A stretch of DNA of 64,000 nucleotides from Gavia stellata (Eukaryota; Chordata; Aves; Gaviiformes; Gaviidae). Location: assembly GCF_030936135.1 (NCBI RefSeq), contig NC_082603.1, positions 16,584,880-16,648,879 of the forward strand, in the 5' to 3' direction. The notes under the pieces were generated by a model. It saw only the letters and a list, made by a program, of their open reading frames with translations, was not told where the DNA came from and searched no databases. The first letter of the stretch is position 1; every line of letters starts with the position of its first letter. Of this stretch, positions 26,401 to 41,100 are shown one piece after another. The position numbers and the translations under genes are program-made.

Positions 26401-29400
26401 CAGTGAGCTATAACCCATTCCTACTTCAGATCCACAGGAACCTAACAGCTAAAATTCCTCTTAAGACTTTCAATCTCACATTCTACCTGAAGGCCGGAAA
26501 ATTTTTTATTTTGCTGCTAAACAATTATCCACAACTCATTTGTTTCAACTTAGCAATGAATTTATAGAAAAGAATCCATAAACTGCATGAGTAAGAATAA
26601 TTTCCCCTTTTTACATAGCTATTACTAATAACTATGCAAAAAATCCCAATGATTCGCTTTCCATTGTCCCAGCTATCAAGAACATTCCGACTGTCCAGCT
26701 TTCAAAACCAGTGCTCCCCAGTACCGAACCGCTTCACCTTCTACAATGACCCTCTTCCTTTGGAACCAATTATATGGTCTCAATTTGGTTACTTTTTCCA
26801 ATAGATTTGATCAGTCAAATAAATATTTCTGACCCAGTACCAGTGCTCCTGTGGGTATTACAAACACTGTTACACATCACGTAGCCCAGCTTCCATGGCT
26901 GTTTAAAAGCTGAGACCTTAAATATCGTCAGCATGCTGCCTGTGCATCCAAGCTTTGCCTTTAGCTGTCACAAATTTCCCCCCACAAAGAGCTCTTCAGT
27001 GCAGTGCACAGATACCCATTCTCCTCTGCTGAGCACTAACATCAGCTTCTGCCAGGAGCTCAGAGGGATGGCAACTCTGGACCCGTTTGGCGACATGTCT
27101 GTATTCCCGCTCTGCTTTATGATTGTCCTTCTTGTTATGGTAATTTCTTTCACAGCACCAATATGTAAATGAACAGCTTCTCCTGAGGTTTTATCACTGT
27201 TCCTTTCTTTATTTTAAAAACCATTCCCCTGATTCTTCAAAATTAGTCTGAAGGAAACCTGTAGCATCTTTTAATAATTAGTATTGTAGGAAGTAAGTAA
27301 CAGAATTCATAGCAAGCAGCTTCCAGCTCCCTTTCTGCAGCTGCCTTTAAATAAAATAAAAGAAATAAATCTGTTGCATGGCTGGCAGGAAAGACACACG
27401 CTCCGTGCCAAGCTCCAGGCACTCTCCAGGTACTGTACAGCCCAGAAACTCTGACTGACACTCTTGTATCCAGCTGCATTTCTAGCATTTGGCTCCTTGT
27501 CAACGCAAAGGTAAACTTGAAGTCCTCCTCTGCCATACCGGTACCTCAGAAACACGATTTTCTGGAACACTTGTAGCCATTCCAGTGGAGTATTTTCTTT
27601 CCTTCCCATTTTTGCTCTTAGTAGATGTGCCTTGTCTAACCCATACTTAAAGGGTGGCTCTTAATCCCATAGCAAATCCTTGACCCAAAATCGGTTTGCA
27701 GCACTTTAGTCTTAAATCTTGTAATGCCACTGACCACCGTTATCATCCAAAACAATCTTTGTAATTGATGTGGAACTGAAATATATAAGCCTCCCAAGAC
27801 ATTACACACTATTTGAGCAAGGACCATCTAATGTCTCCATGCCAGGTCTCTAATATCAATGCAGAAAAAGCCTCATAAAAATTAAACACTTACCTGTGCT
27901 CTCTGATTCCACACGTAAGTGGACATTTTTTTTCCAAAAGTGATTTGTCAACCCTCTTAGTCCTTGCTTTCCAGAACGCCAATATTTTGCAGATAATCCG
28001 CTCCTGAAAGCTGCTGGTCACCTCTTCTATCAATCTTCCCAACCACCCGGAGGTACGACAGCCTGGTTTCCCAGTCTTATGAGACTTTTGGAGGTTGTTG
28101 CCCCAACAAAGCCTCTGTCAACCCTGCGTCGTTTGAGGAAAAATGTCTAAGAATTGCTCTAATTCCTTTGCGGACAGCCTACAGCTCTTGAGTGAGGTTA
28201 GTCACCTCTATACCCGTGAAAACTTGCATTACTTGTTCTCAGTTCTGCACACTGTTTCTGCTAAAAAGAGATAATGACAATGAAGCTGCATATTTATTAC
28301 AGGCATTTCTACTTGAAGCTTGGACACAGTAGCAATTTCTTTGCTCATATTCCCAAACCTCTTTCCAGAGTGATCGATCCAAAAAAACTTTCTTTTTATT
28401 TCTCCGAGAGCCACATCACCAGTGTTTTTATTGCCGTCTGTTCCTTTCTAACACCTCCACTTCTACAAAATAAAAATCAGCCTCTGGCATAGCTCTATCC
28501 ATACAGCTCAGCTTCTGTTCAGCATCTCATGTGGACAGTGTTCTCACTAGTAACTCAGTTATTTTACTTTAAAAAAGAACTACTTTTTATATTATCTTGA
28601 CTGAAAGGTACTCGTAGCATCAACTCCCATAAAAACGTACCCTGCCTCTGTACACTACTACAGTTCCGTCATCAATCAGAGACCAACAAAATCATTTCGC
28701 GTTGATTTTTTTCTAAGTGCATCCCAAGAATGGTAAAGGTACATTGATTTTAATACCTCCAGTCTTAAAACTGTGGCACTGATTTTGCTCTGCAGCGTTC
28801 TCTGTGACCAGCACAAGTGTAAACTCCAGGTGCCCCTGTGGCACTAACGTAAAAGGAGTGCCAGGCTGCTCTCCTGGTGTAAAGCTCAGATCAAGCAGCA
28901 GACAACCATTCGTTCTCTGCATAGGTGAAATTAGCTCCCTCAATTTTCTACATAAAGTTCAAGAAATATCCAGCTAATTGCTTCGATGGAGCAGTTAGAT
29001 GTTGCCGAAAGTGGTCCCATAAAGGTCTAGAGAGTACCCTGCCTCCAACCAGCAGGTATCAAGATCTAGTGTAACACAGTGAGTTGGCATGTTAAGTTCA
29101 GCTCAAGAAAACTGTGATCATTTGACTACTTCCCATAGAAATCAATCTTCATTTCTTATTTGCAGGAATGTAAAAGGTGACAATAGGAAAAGAAGCACAA
29201 AGTAGAGTTACTGTTCTCATGCAGAGATCTTTTGTGTCAAGTTTCATCCTAAAATGACTCTGCATTCAAGTTATAATAGCTAACAATGCATACACATAAT
29301 GAGTCACAGATATTTGTAATGGGAAACACTAATAAAATATTGACTGCAATTCCATGATCAGCTATGTTCTAATGCGGGATACAAACAGATTACTTGTATT

Positions 29401-32400
29401 ACATTAAGAAACACAAAGAAAATCAAAAGTGTAATGGTTATTACCTTATTAGCATAAAATTAAAGCACCTGAATGCATAATTAACTGAAAATATTAAAGG
29501 ATTCATTTTTAGAGTCCAAAGAATTCCTCAAATTAATGTGTCTTTTAGGCAAATTTTTCTGTCACTCTGAAGAGTTTTCTTCACTGCAGGTTAATACTGT
29601 GAGGCTAGAAAACATGAACTAATATTGATATAAAAGCCAATATATGAAAATAGAACAGAACAATAACTGCAAAATGCTATTAGCATATACAGTTCAAGTT
29701 CCATTTATGTCTGTAATTAAGCCTATAAACAATCATAACTCTTGCATAAGATAACATAAAATTAAGTATACATATAAAATACAAAACCAGAACAGAGTGC
29801 TGCCAGCGTTGCATGTGTTATGCACAAAGAGACAGGATGATAATGCTTAATACTACTATAAGATATATGAAAGTTGAGTCCAGCAATTGTACTATTTCAT
29901 AATATAAGCAATTTCAGTCTCAGACTCTGGCAGAAATACAGTGTGTGCAACATTTCATCATCTTATTTCAACTGAACTATAACATGACGTTTGTATTTTC
30001 ACAGACAAAGCTGAACAAACAACGGACACGAGGTTTTAAATCATCCATATGTAGGGTTTACTAAACTATTTTTAAAAGAAACAATCTAAACAAAATATTT
30101 TTCCACTATGAAGTTTCTTTATTTGGTGCTCATTACAGCACTTTGTGTATAATTTACACTAATCTTGGTGGGTTTTGTGGGTCATTCACACAGAAATAAA
30201 AAACAAATAGTCTTATTATAGGAAAATGAGATAGAACTACAAAAACACAAGAATTAGCCTTACTCACAAAATAATCAAATCTGCTTTTTTTTTTTTTTAA
30301 ATCAATTACATAGAGGATTTTCACCGAGTTCTAACAGTGTCTCGTCCTCCCTGTAACAGCGAATAACAAAACAGGGGAAGAATTATAACCTTAATGAGAC
30401 TGAGCAGTTAAAAAAGCTGATAAATTCCCAATACTGACAATGTCCCCCATAAAAAGTACCTCCCTCGTCTGGACTTCTGCATTACTTCCACTGAATTCAC
30501 GCTATTCTCCTGAATGGTAGACTACTTCACAGTATGTGCTGCTCATAAAGGTTTCTTTCAAGAGATGGCAATAAAAACCCTTAAATGTAAGTAGTACATA
30601 TTAATGGTATAAATAATGCCTTGACAGACTAATACAGAAAGGGAGGGAGTTTTATTCCTGCTCGTCCCTCTACCAAAACAGAGATGGTTTTATCTACAGA
30701 CCTTGGTAACAATGGCGGTCAGATACAACTCTAAAAAATGGAACTGTAGATTGATTGATTCCTTGCAGAATTGAGTAATTTCATCTGTTAGCACTCTAAT
30801 GTCCTTGTTTCCACAGACATCACTACTCTGCCATAGTAGTAGCATACATATGAAGCAAGACCTAATGTTACATGTAATAGTAAAAATTATCTGGATCTCA
30901 AGTTGCCTTTTTGGTTACTTCAGTTTACACTTGCCACACAAAGGGTAAGGAGAGTGAAGTGCTCCTCAGACGACCAGGCTACCCTTCTTCTCAGACCACA
31001 GAAAATGCAGACATACGACACTCACGAATCACATGGAAGGAGCAGAAGTGAACGCCTGCTGTTTGCCAACAAACCTGCCGGACACAGCCAATGCTATCTC
31101 TTGTCTTCTAGAGACTGGCGGATGCCCACCCAAGGCATTCATTCAACTGCGGTTTCACACACCCTTCTGCAGATCGAGCACATCACTTCAGGATTAGAAT
31201 AGACGCTTTGGATGTGATGTATTCACACAAAAACAACTGTGCAAATAGGGCTGATGTTGGGTTTGGGGTTTTGCTCCTATTTCTATGTAACTATCTTTCT
31301 TTCTTAACCCATTTTTTGTTTTCTTCACACTTAATAAGCCGAGGGATTCGAAAAGACCAATCAAACCTCAGTTTTGTCCTAAAAACTTGATTCTTCAAGT
31401 AGTCAGTCCTATTGCAACAGCTTTCATGTTAGCCTGATTTACAAAGGAAACTACAGTTATGCGGCTGTGCTGTCCATATGGAAGCACACATATTTATACT
31501 ACAAAATTCTTCTAGAACTTTTGAATTCAACTCATTTCAATTAAAATGAGTGGTTAACAGCCTGAAAGAAACCATGTTCCCACAACTTTGATGAAAACAG
31601 GTAGCAGAGAAGAAAAATGCTATTGATACTTTAATGATTTATGCAAAGAGCACAATCAATATCAGGCATTGGGGAACCCACCTGGGAGAGCACCATCATG
31701 AATGTCTCTTCTGCAAGAAAGGCTTCATGTGCACAATTGTTTAGAAACAAGGAAGTCCACAGGAAACAAGGCTTTACTAACCATGCTGTTCAAAGAACTA
31801 TTTATAATACAATATCCACAGGAAAGCTAACTTCTTACTTGTTAAACCATTTTTTCGTTGTGGATTTCTTTTTCCTTGCAATTGAATTGTCTGATTCTGA
31901 CAGCTATACACACTTCGCTAACTTTTTAGACACTGATATGCATTCCTTACCGATTCTCAGGAATTTTGACTTTGTTTCCCTGCATTTTGTTCTTCTGTGT
32001 CTGCTTCAGTTCCCTCGGAGGGCGGAACATGCACTACAGTATGCATTTCGACGACTTTTGTGCCCCAGGGGCTCACAGGCTTGCCCATCTCTTTTTACAA
32101 TAAATGCAAACAAACCGTCAGTTAACAGACAGCTGCAACATTCTTCCAAAAGAACAACCTTTAAAAATATTGTTTACTTGTCTGAACACAAGATATCCTC
32201 CTACCCTTCAAAATAAGTGACTGACTGATGGGTAGGCAAAAAGCATTTGCTTTGACAGAATCAGACTGACATCAGTTTTCATGTTCTCTGCTGTCTGAAC
32301 AGTATCAAGCTGATCAGATTTGTAATTCTCCTGAAGCATATCAAACCAAGCAAAAAAACTGCAGTCCTTTCCTACACTGGACTTGTTGATTTGTCCAATG

Positions 32401-35122
32401 TAAGTTAGCAAGTAACAAACTCAACTATGACAAAAATCCATTGTATAAACTGCTTTTTACAACTCCTGAAATAGAGAAATCATCTCGCTTCTTACAACAA
32501 CTTCATTTGGCAAGATGAGCACAGATCAGAAGAGAGCTGCAACTTACCCAATTGTCATTTGCTCTTTAACATTTTTTACTTTTTTAAACGGGCTGTTGCA
32601 GAATGCTAGCTCTGACCAAATAGTTAACCAAGAAGGTATCAGGCAATAACATTCAAGAAAATACATGAGTTTATATCCAAGTGCAACTAGCAACCACTGA
32701 CCCTACAAATGGCTTTTCTGATGCAGCTAATTACAGTAGCTTTTATAGCAGGGAGGAAAAAGTTGGAGAGTCTGCATCTAATCTTGCAAGAAAGATGACC
32801 ACAACAACTGTATGCCTCAATTATTTTTGCAGTCACATGCAATTTGAGATCATATGATTAGGTACACTATTCAACCCAACTCTGAAAATCAACAGAAAGC
32901 ATATACAACTGATTTACATGCCTGTTGGATAAGGCCCCGGCTAGACTTTAATGGCCAAGATTGTGATACAGGTTGCGCTAAGTACCTTACTATTCTCTTT
33001 CCAGAAAAGTGGATCATTTTAAAGTAAAGATCTGGTGGAGGACATAAAATCCATCTGGCAAAACCTTACAACATTTAGATTTGCAGAGAGATACTGATTA
33101 CATTTTCTTACGCTGTACATGCATAGGCCTTTTCTTGTTTTTGATACTTGTCAGATCTATCGCATAGTATAACGAGAGAGCCTCTGCATCGTTCCAAGAC
33201 TTTATACTCCACTAACACAGCTTTTCAACACAGACATTTTAACTGAGAATAGCTCAATTCTAAAAACTGTAATTTAAAATACACATTATTTTAATATTTT
33301 AAAGATACTTCTGTTTTATTCTTCGTAAAAATTCATCTCTGCATACACTTAAAATGATAGAAAATTAGATTTCCTTTCTCTCAGGAAGCTATTTCAAAAT
33401 AATATAGAACAGATTTGTAAAACCTGTTTAACCCAGTACTGTGCCTGAAGTACTATATGTGCTACACGTGAAAGACTCATTAAAATCTTTTGCTACTGTG
33501 TCATTAAATAAGCCTCGGTGCAAAAAATAACATGCAACATAGGCATTTGAGACACTCCATATTTGGAAAATTACCAAACTCCTTAAAAACTTAAGAAACT
33601 CTCAAATAGTCTACAACCCTTTATGCATTTGATATCTCAAATAGTAAAACCCTAAAATCTTAATATACTGTTTGCTTTAGTTGCTTTTCTAGTATACATA
33701 AAGAAAGAGGTATGATCTCATGGTCTGAGTATGAAACGGGAAATCAAAATGTCTTACATAATGATTTGCCAAACGACACTATGGGAACTAACCAAATTGT
33801 ACCAGTCTTCCCCCAGTACAAAGGGGATAAATTAGTTTACACTGAATTGGTCAAATCTATTCAGTTAACAAAGAATACATGAGACATTTAGCTTCTGGGA
33901 GCGAGTTTTAGAGAGCAGTAAAGCACATGTTTAGCTACATGCTAAAACCAATTGAAATGGCATTGCTAGTTACTGAGAAACTCGTAACTTCAAAATTTTT
34001 ACTACTGGACAATTTATCTAGTCTTGCTAGAGAATGGTATGAAGTAAAATAGAAACCAAAGGACATTAATAATTATAAGAAATAAGTATCCAATTCTCCC
34101 TAGGCAAACAGAACTTGCACAACTTAATTTGTAAAAATTATGTATATAATTTGTAATGTTACACTGAAGTAAAACACAGACGAGTGATAAAAAAATTGAC
34201 AAGCTGGTCAAGGCCACTGACCAATCAAAAAAAAAATACTAAAGGTAGGGAAATTTTAGAGTTATAACTTACCAGCTTCTAAAGTGACAGAAGACTTGAG
34301 AGAAGTTTTGAGAGACAGAAGACTGAAGTCTGTATATAGACTGCTCTGACAGTTTAATTGAATCAAGATATCTAAAGATGCACAGACAGTAAAACCAGAT
34401 AAAGTGCAAAAAGGAATCTGTAAACTACCAAAGAAAATACTACAACTGGCTTTACCTTAGCTTTTTAATCAATTTAAATTCTCCACTTGGGTGGTTTTAT
34501 ACATTTTAGAATAAAAACTAACATTCAAAAAGAAAAAGACATTTCTAAGTTTTTTCAGGCCTCAAGTGACATGAACTTTTTCTTTAAATCAACAGTCTAG
34601 CATTTATAGTCAAATAATTGGAGAAGGAAAAGTCAGCAGATGAACACCTACGGGATATTAAGTATATGCTGTCCTCACATATTCAAATCTGTGTTTGCTA
34701 TGGTTTTTATATCTTCATATAAGCTTTCAAAGCAAAATTAATCATGCTTTCTAGCAGGCCCTTATGAAAAACCACCAGCATGAGAGATAAAAACCAAAAC
34801 ATTGAAAAACACGGATTGCAAAACAGAGTCTAACTAGAAGACTATTATTTTAACACGATTTCTTCCCAGTCTCTCACGCTTGCCATGCAATTATCACAAT
34901 TAACTCCACATTCCTTGGAAAAAATTATCAATACCTAAATGTCAAAAAATTATCAATTCTTAATGTATGAATTGCCTCCTCCTTCTTGCAAGAGGATGGG
35001 TACTTCTGGCGTTTTTTGCAGAAAAGTGTTAACGTTGTTTGCCAAATTAGTCCTTTCATCTTCCATCAGCATCTGCAGTCAACTACTGCTTTGGTCAAAG
35101 AGTCCAGTGTTTTCTTTTAATT

Positions 35123-38100
35123 CTATTTTAAGAGAGGAGGCACAAACTCAGAGAAAAGAGTTGCAAGTCCCGCAGTTTCAAATTCCTTTTGTAGCTCGTC
35201 CAGTGTTGAATATTCTTTGACTTCAAACGTCTGAAACCTACATTGTAAAAGGGAAACTCATGAATATGCCTAGATTTGTCAGAATGTAATTATCGATTCT
35301 GTTACTTTTCTATCCACAACAGTACTAAATTATACCTTTTATGCTGTGACTGTACTTTTGTCTCACACAGTACACTAATCATTTTCTCTTTGCATTTCTT
35401 TCCGCTTGAGTCCACATCTACCTTAGAAGTTTTGTGAAGAGTCAAGTACTCCTAAACAAGAAAAAAGAACAAAATATTAAATGTCACCTAGCATATTTGA
35501 AGTTCAGTAAAACACAAAAATCTATATGAAACATACAGATTTTTTTCAGAACATAGCAATCCAACTTTAAAAGTGCCCATCCCAAAAAGTGCTTGACTGT
35601 TTCTATTCATCAGTTTGAAGTTAAGCACAGTCTTAAGTGATCTAGAGAACATGAGTTTGAAAAGCAAAAACATTCTCCTCCGTTATCACCACAAAAACCT
35701 GCCTAATGCAGTGGGAGTTCATAAGCACAGACAAGAAGTTCAAAGCCCAGGCGTGCGCTAAGAGCACCATGTGGTCTAAGTCAAGGAAAGATACAGCAAT
35801 GAGCTAGAAATATGTCTGTTATTCATTTCTCATCACAAATTTTCTGTTTTCTGGGGCATTTGGGAAATACAGGAGACTGAACCTAGGCATATTACAGTCA
35901 GGAAACACAGGGAATACAGGGGTATAATTACAGTGGGAAGCAAAGCAATACAGGCCACAGGTCTACAGGTATCACTCATTTCTTTCTCATAGAATACCTT
36001 CTTTTTCTTAAATACAGAATAAAGTTGTTGGGCCTTCCTACTCTCCTAATGATCAATCTGCTTCCAAAATTGTTAATCTTAGAAAAACACACACAAAATA
36101 ATCAGACACAGAGGTTTCAGTGGTAAATCGATAGAACTAGTCAACATTCATTGTTCCCGCACCTTAATGTTGCTCCTGTCACCCTGAAGAAGAATCAATA
36201 TTATCTTGCCCATGAACATCAGTCTTCCAGTCAGCCTTAGATCTGAAGCCCATTTTTCCACAGTTTTGACGTATTTTGCCTTTGCTCTCATGTGATCTAA
36301 ATGCAAAAGGAGCATCCTGATACCATCCTCTGTACTTGTTCCTTTTGACAAAGTAGTTTTTTCATTGCAAACTGTTGCTGATTGCTTAATGACATATTTA
36401 AGATGCTGCTGTATCCAAAGAATCAGATCATGTACCATAGGTTCAGAAAGATGCTTCTTTGCTTGTTCAAGTAATTTATCTTTCACATCCATACACTGGG
36501 CCCTTGTAAGCTGGTCTGAGTTAACAGAAATATCTGGTAGAGTTGATGGATAACCAACTGGTAAATGAAATAACAGCTTTAAAAGTACATCTGTATCCAG
36601 CAGTTCTTTCACGCTGATTTGAATTCTAAATGTGATTCCATGCGTCTCTGGAAAGTTTAAAAACATAAACATTAATAGTTTGCTTGAAGTTGAAATACAT
36701 ATATATTATTAAGTCCTATTATTTTCTTTAACAATTCAACTCAAATGACTACCATTCTATACAAAATAAGGGGTGTGGGGTTTTTTGTGGGGTCAGGGGT
36801 TGCAACCAACAGCTCAAGCTATGCTTGCAGGGAATCCTGAAATGAAACACTTCCATATCATACTAGAAGGGAAGTTATTAACACACTCTAAAAAGCATTC
36901 ACACCTTTTGGCTCTTTTGAAGTCTAGACAAATAAAGAATTGTCTCTCTTAGAAACACACAAGTCAGCTTCTACAGCTCAACAGCAGCAGCAAGGACAAC
37001 TGAAAATAGAGACTTTTCGGGATGGACTCAGCACTGCCCTAACTTTGCTCCTAGAGAAATCTGTAAAACTTCTATCAATATCAGCACAAGGCAAATGGAC
37101 TTGTACTGAGTATTTTTTAAGACAACTATTCAAAAACAGTTCCACACTAAAGAGAGACTTGGAAAGAAAAAAGTCAGATTCTTTGTCCCCTATAACTTTC
37201 AGAGAAAATACACTTAATTCTTTTCTGCCAACCTCTCTACATTTACAACAGTTGGATTGACATAATGAAAACATCTCTGTTGTACATCTGACCCTAGATA
37301 CTACATACATATACATATATATGCATATACTTATATAAATGTATGTGTATATATATCTGCATATCTACTCAAAACCTGTTGTTGGTCTACTTTAGAATAG
37401 AATTCTTTTCAGAGCGAAAAGGATACATACAGTATGTAGCAGGAAGGGCAAAAGACCACATCCTCCTGATAAATCATATAATCAAAGATGCTGAATATGA
37501 AAGTTATGTACAGTAATTCCTGCAATAAAACCTTCTCAACTAAAACATATTTCACAGAAAAACAATAAAAAACGTCATAAAATGAAAAGCGGGGACAAAG
37601 ACCTAACCTACTTTTGCTCCTCTGCCATACAGAAAGAGGGTATCAGATAAAAGATGATCTTCTTCAGATGTTCTCTGCTTCACCCCTTTGATGCATTCTG
37701 AACACTTCACCCCTTTTCTTTAAAAAATTGCTAAAATGTCAGGTTAATTCATCCTATGAGGGCAGGAGAAGCCAGATTTGAAAGGCAGATTAGAGCAGAG
37801 CCGAGTTTCAGAGGAGCTCTTTTGAAGTGACTTGCCTTCTTCTCCCCCTACCTTATCTTACTTTCCTTTACATGACAGTCAGTTGAATTATGTTTGATTA
37901 GTATTGCTGACACCGCTAACCAACCTCAGTGCTTATGATTTTATATTTGAACCCTACTAAATAAGTTAAAGAACCTAAAAGTGACTTGGACAGACAGAAG
38001 CACTTTAGAGAGCTTAGCCAAGGGCTTGTTTCCAAACATTCTTCCTGGGTCATACGAAGAACTCTCTAGGTCAGAGCAGTCACAAAATAAAATAAGCAAA

Positions 38101-41100
38101 CCCTCCCAAACCCATAATCAAACTCTAGCATTACTATAAAGAAGTCTCCAAACATCTACAAACCACCGCTACCTAAACAGAGTCAAATCCAGTGCCAAAA
38201 GTAGTGGTAGCGGATGCAAATCCAGCGAATGAAATGAAATTACACCCAGCCATGCCCATCCCTACAGGCACTAGGTGTCAAAGCCTCATTCCGTGCCAAC
38301 AGGAGTTGGTCTCCAGTCTTTTAAGACCCTATGAAAGGCTCCAGACTATTTTTAAGGCAAGTTTAGTCCTCAGAAACGCACCAGCCTTGGAAGAGACTCC
38401 AGTCTCCACAGCACCCATCTGGCAGCGTGCAGCCCGCACTCATGGGCAGTAGCAGGATGACCTCAAGCCTTCCCATTCCAATCTCCGTCTTCTGCTGCCC
38501 TGACAAACGTTTCTTACTGGGCACCAGCAGCGATAACTTCTCTGCCATTATGCTAGGCACGGTACATAACCACACACACAAGAAGTGGAGCCTGCACTGC
38601 ACCTCCTGGGACCCCCAGCACCCTCTTGGCCACCATGGAGGTTCTCCACATGCACCTGAGCATCGCACCGCACACAGACAATGCCTGCCGACCTACCGCC
38701 TTCCAGCTGCCCCTTACACAGGACAGCTCCACCAGGTATGCAGCCAGCTGAAAGCAAGCTGTGTTTGGCTGAATGGTATTAACATTATTATATTCCTGCC
38801 CGTGAAACACTTTATTTTAAACTATGCTGCCAAGAAATTTTAAAATGCATAGCCTATAAATGAGTTGAAGAATACTACTGTATTGCCAACTTAATTACAG
38901 TGACAGAAAAACATGTTACCTTTCTGATAATCCTCCTAGGATTTTTTCACTAGCTTGTCATAACACATCTCACCAACTCAGAAGTAACTGAGGGATAAAC
39001 AGACATACCAACCTTGCCCCTTCAGCAAGGGCCTCCTGCTGCAGTGATCATATTCTTAAGCCTGCAACAATCTCACACCTTTCCCTGTGATGATGAACTA
39101 ATCCAAAGGAAGCAGCGCAGCCTCGCATCTCAAGGTGTACCACGCCAAGCCATCCCAAAAAGCCCAGCCATGCTCATTTACATCTGCTTCTGACTTACTT
39201 TGAAAAAGGAGAATCGGTTCAAAACATTTGTGGGGCTACAGCATCTAAAGTTTATTTAAACATTCCAGCGTCCATTTTCTGCACCAGCGCTGCAGACAGC
39301 TGGCAGAACAAAAAGCAAACCACCGTCGCCTTGTGTAACGAGGCTCTAAAGAAATATTTCCTTTGTTTGCACATGCTACAAGGTCTGAGTTGTCTTCACA
39401 GCAAAATAGTGATTATTTCTGAAATAAAAGGTTGGGTATGACCGTTCTGCTGGCATTTAATGTGCTAATAAGGCTAAACTCAATACATTTTAACTCATTT
39501 TCCCCCATAGCTGCATGCTTATCAGTATATTTAGCTCTAGCATACTTCAGATTTTTTCTTATGTTCCATGTCAACCAGACAGACATCCCCCTCCTCTCCT
39601 GCCCAAAGGCATTTTATGCAACACATGCAGTCTATTTTTAAATTCAGAAAATGGCACCTACTAACGTACAAGCTTAGAATATATAAATATATTTTTATAG
39701 CAAGCTTGGTGAGCAAACCAGAAGAGAACAGATTAACAAGTAAATTATGGATTTCTATCTGTAACGCTAATCTTTGTAAATAGGTATGTAAGGTAAAAAA
39801 GATATGCTGTAATTAGTTTATTTAGATTCATCAACACATTGGTTTTGATAAAAACATATTTTGCATTCTGAATACTTCATTGTTAAATTCCAGAAAGCCA
39901 GTTTTTAGCATACCAAGAGACCTGCAAAAGCATTTTCTTACATTCCTCAAAACCGTTAATCCCCAATGGTCTCCTTTTTGATCCTGCGGATCTACACGCA
40001 AATTACTCTTAATGTATTAGAGATAACATAACATAACAGTCTTACTGGAAGTTACTTCTGTGCACTGTTTGTCAATGACAATTTACATGGTTGGAAGAGA
40101 TAAAGCAAACGTAAGCTAATGAATACTGCAAAAGTTAATTGTATACAAACTAAAGGATTCTGTAGCTCCAACTAAAAAGAGAAGTAAAATCCCAAAGAAA
40201 GAAAACTACCAATAATCATTGTTGCAAATAACCTTTTCAGTTCCAGCAGAAAACAACGGAAATCAACCAGATATGCATGATCCCACCTAACATATCATGA
40301 ACACAGCCTGGCTAAAGGCCCTGCAAGGTCACATAACATCAATATAAATATAGTAGACTGTTCCCGTTGTGCACTTGTGGCATTTCATTTTATGTTCCAG
40401 GAAGGTTTCTAAGCCTTGTACATCTTGGTAACTTATGAACACAAAACCATTTTTCTGTATATGAAGCACAGAGAAGGGTGTGTGTATATTTCTCTAACTG
40501 ATTTGGAGGAACAGACCTGCATATGCAATGTTCAGATGCGTTCACATTTTTTAAAATAAACATCTCTTAAGCCTGGATACTGTATTTTCAAACTATGCCT
40601 GAAATAACATTCCTGAACTTTTTGTCTTTAAGAAAATAAAACTCAGTCGAAACACTTCATCAATTGTATTTTAAAAATACAACTCTAAATACCAATCAAA
40701 AAAATAAAATGGCAGAATCACCTGCCTACACTGGAGCAAGAGGTGTGTCACGCAGATCTAGACACAAAACAATTCTTCTTTTAGGTTACCCCAGTTAATT
40801 GTGCTCCATGCAGACACTAATGCCTTCATCCGTCTGAGGCTGTCTACACACAAAGTCCTCTTTTCAAATAACCACTTGCTGTTCTGTGCAAATCTATTTC
40901 AACGACTATTTTCAAATAAAAGTTGGAGGTTTATTCAATCAATTTCTTAGTAACTTTTTAGTTAAAGTGAGGCACTCAAGAGCAGCCACATGTAATTTCA
41001 CACCTAAGCAGCACAAAGTTATTTTCACAGATTCACAGAATGGTTGAGGTTGGCAGGGACCTCTGGAGGTCATCTTGTCCAACCTCCCCGCTCAAGCAGG

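Larger units (their letters stand above)
14750..35100. other. 20-kb gene-poor AT-rich region
   Basis: I could not support any gene, RNA gene or complete mobile element. The longest frame, about 190 codons on the plus strand at 31641-32216, has no recognisable family features. GC-rich blocks at about 22.83-23.29 kb and 23.52-23.71 kb give overlapping frames on both strands and may be regulatory. Fairly complex sequence at 25.0-26.3 kb and 26.9-28.2 kb could be old, unrecognised repeats. The rest is AT-rich with scattered poly-A/T runs. In human the region downstream of RWDD3 is also a gene desert before PTBP2, so this may be the equivalent, but that is inference. Confidence 0.5.

Noticed and set aside
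31641-32216. 191-codon plus-strand frame
   Set aside because: It is the longest frame in the AT-rich left part, but it has no domain, no paired splice or promoter signals and no familiar motif. Considered chance.
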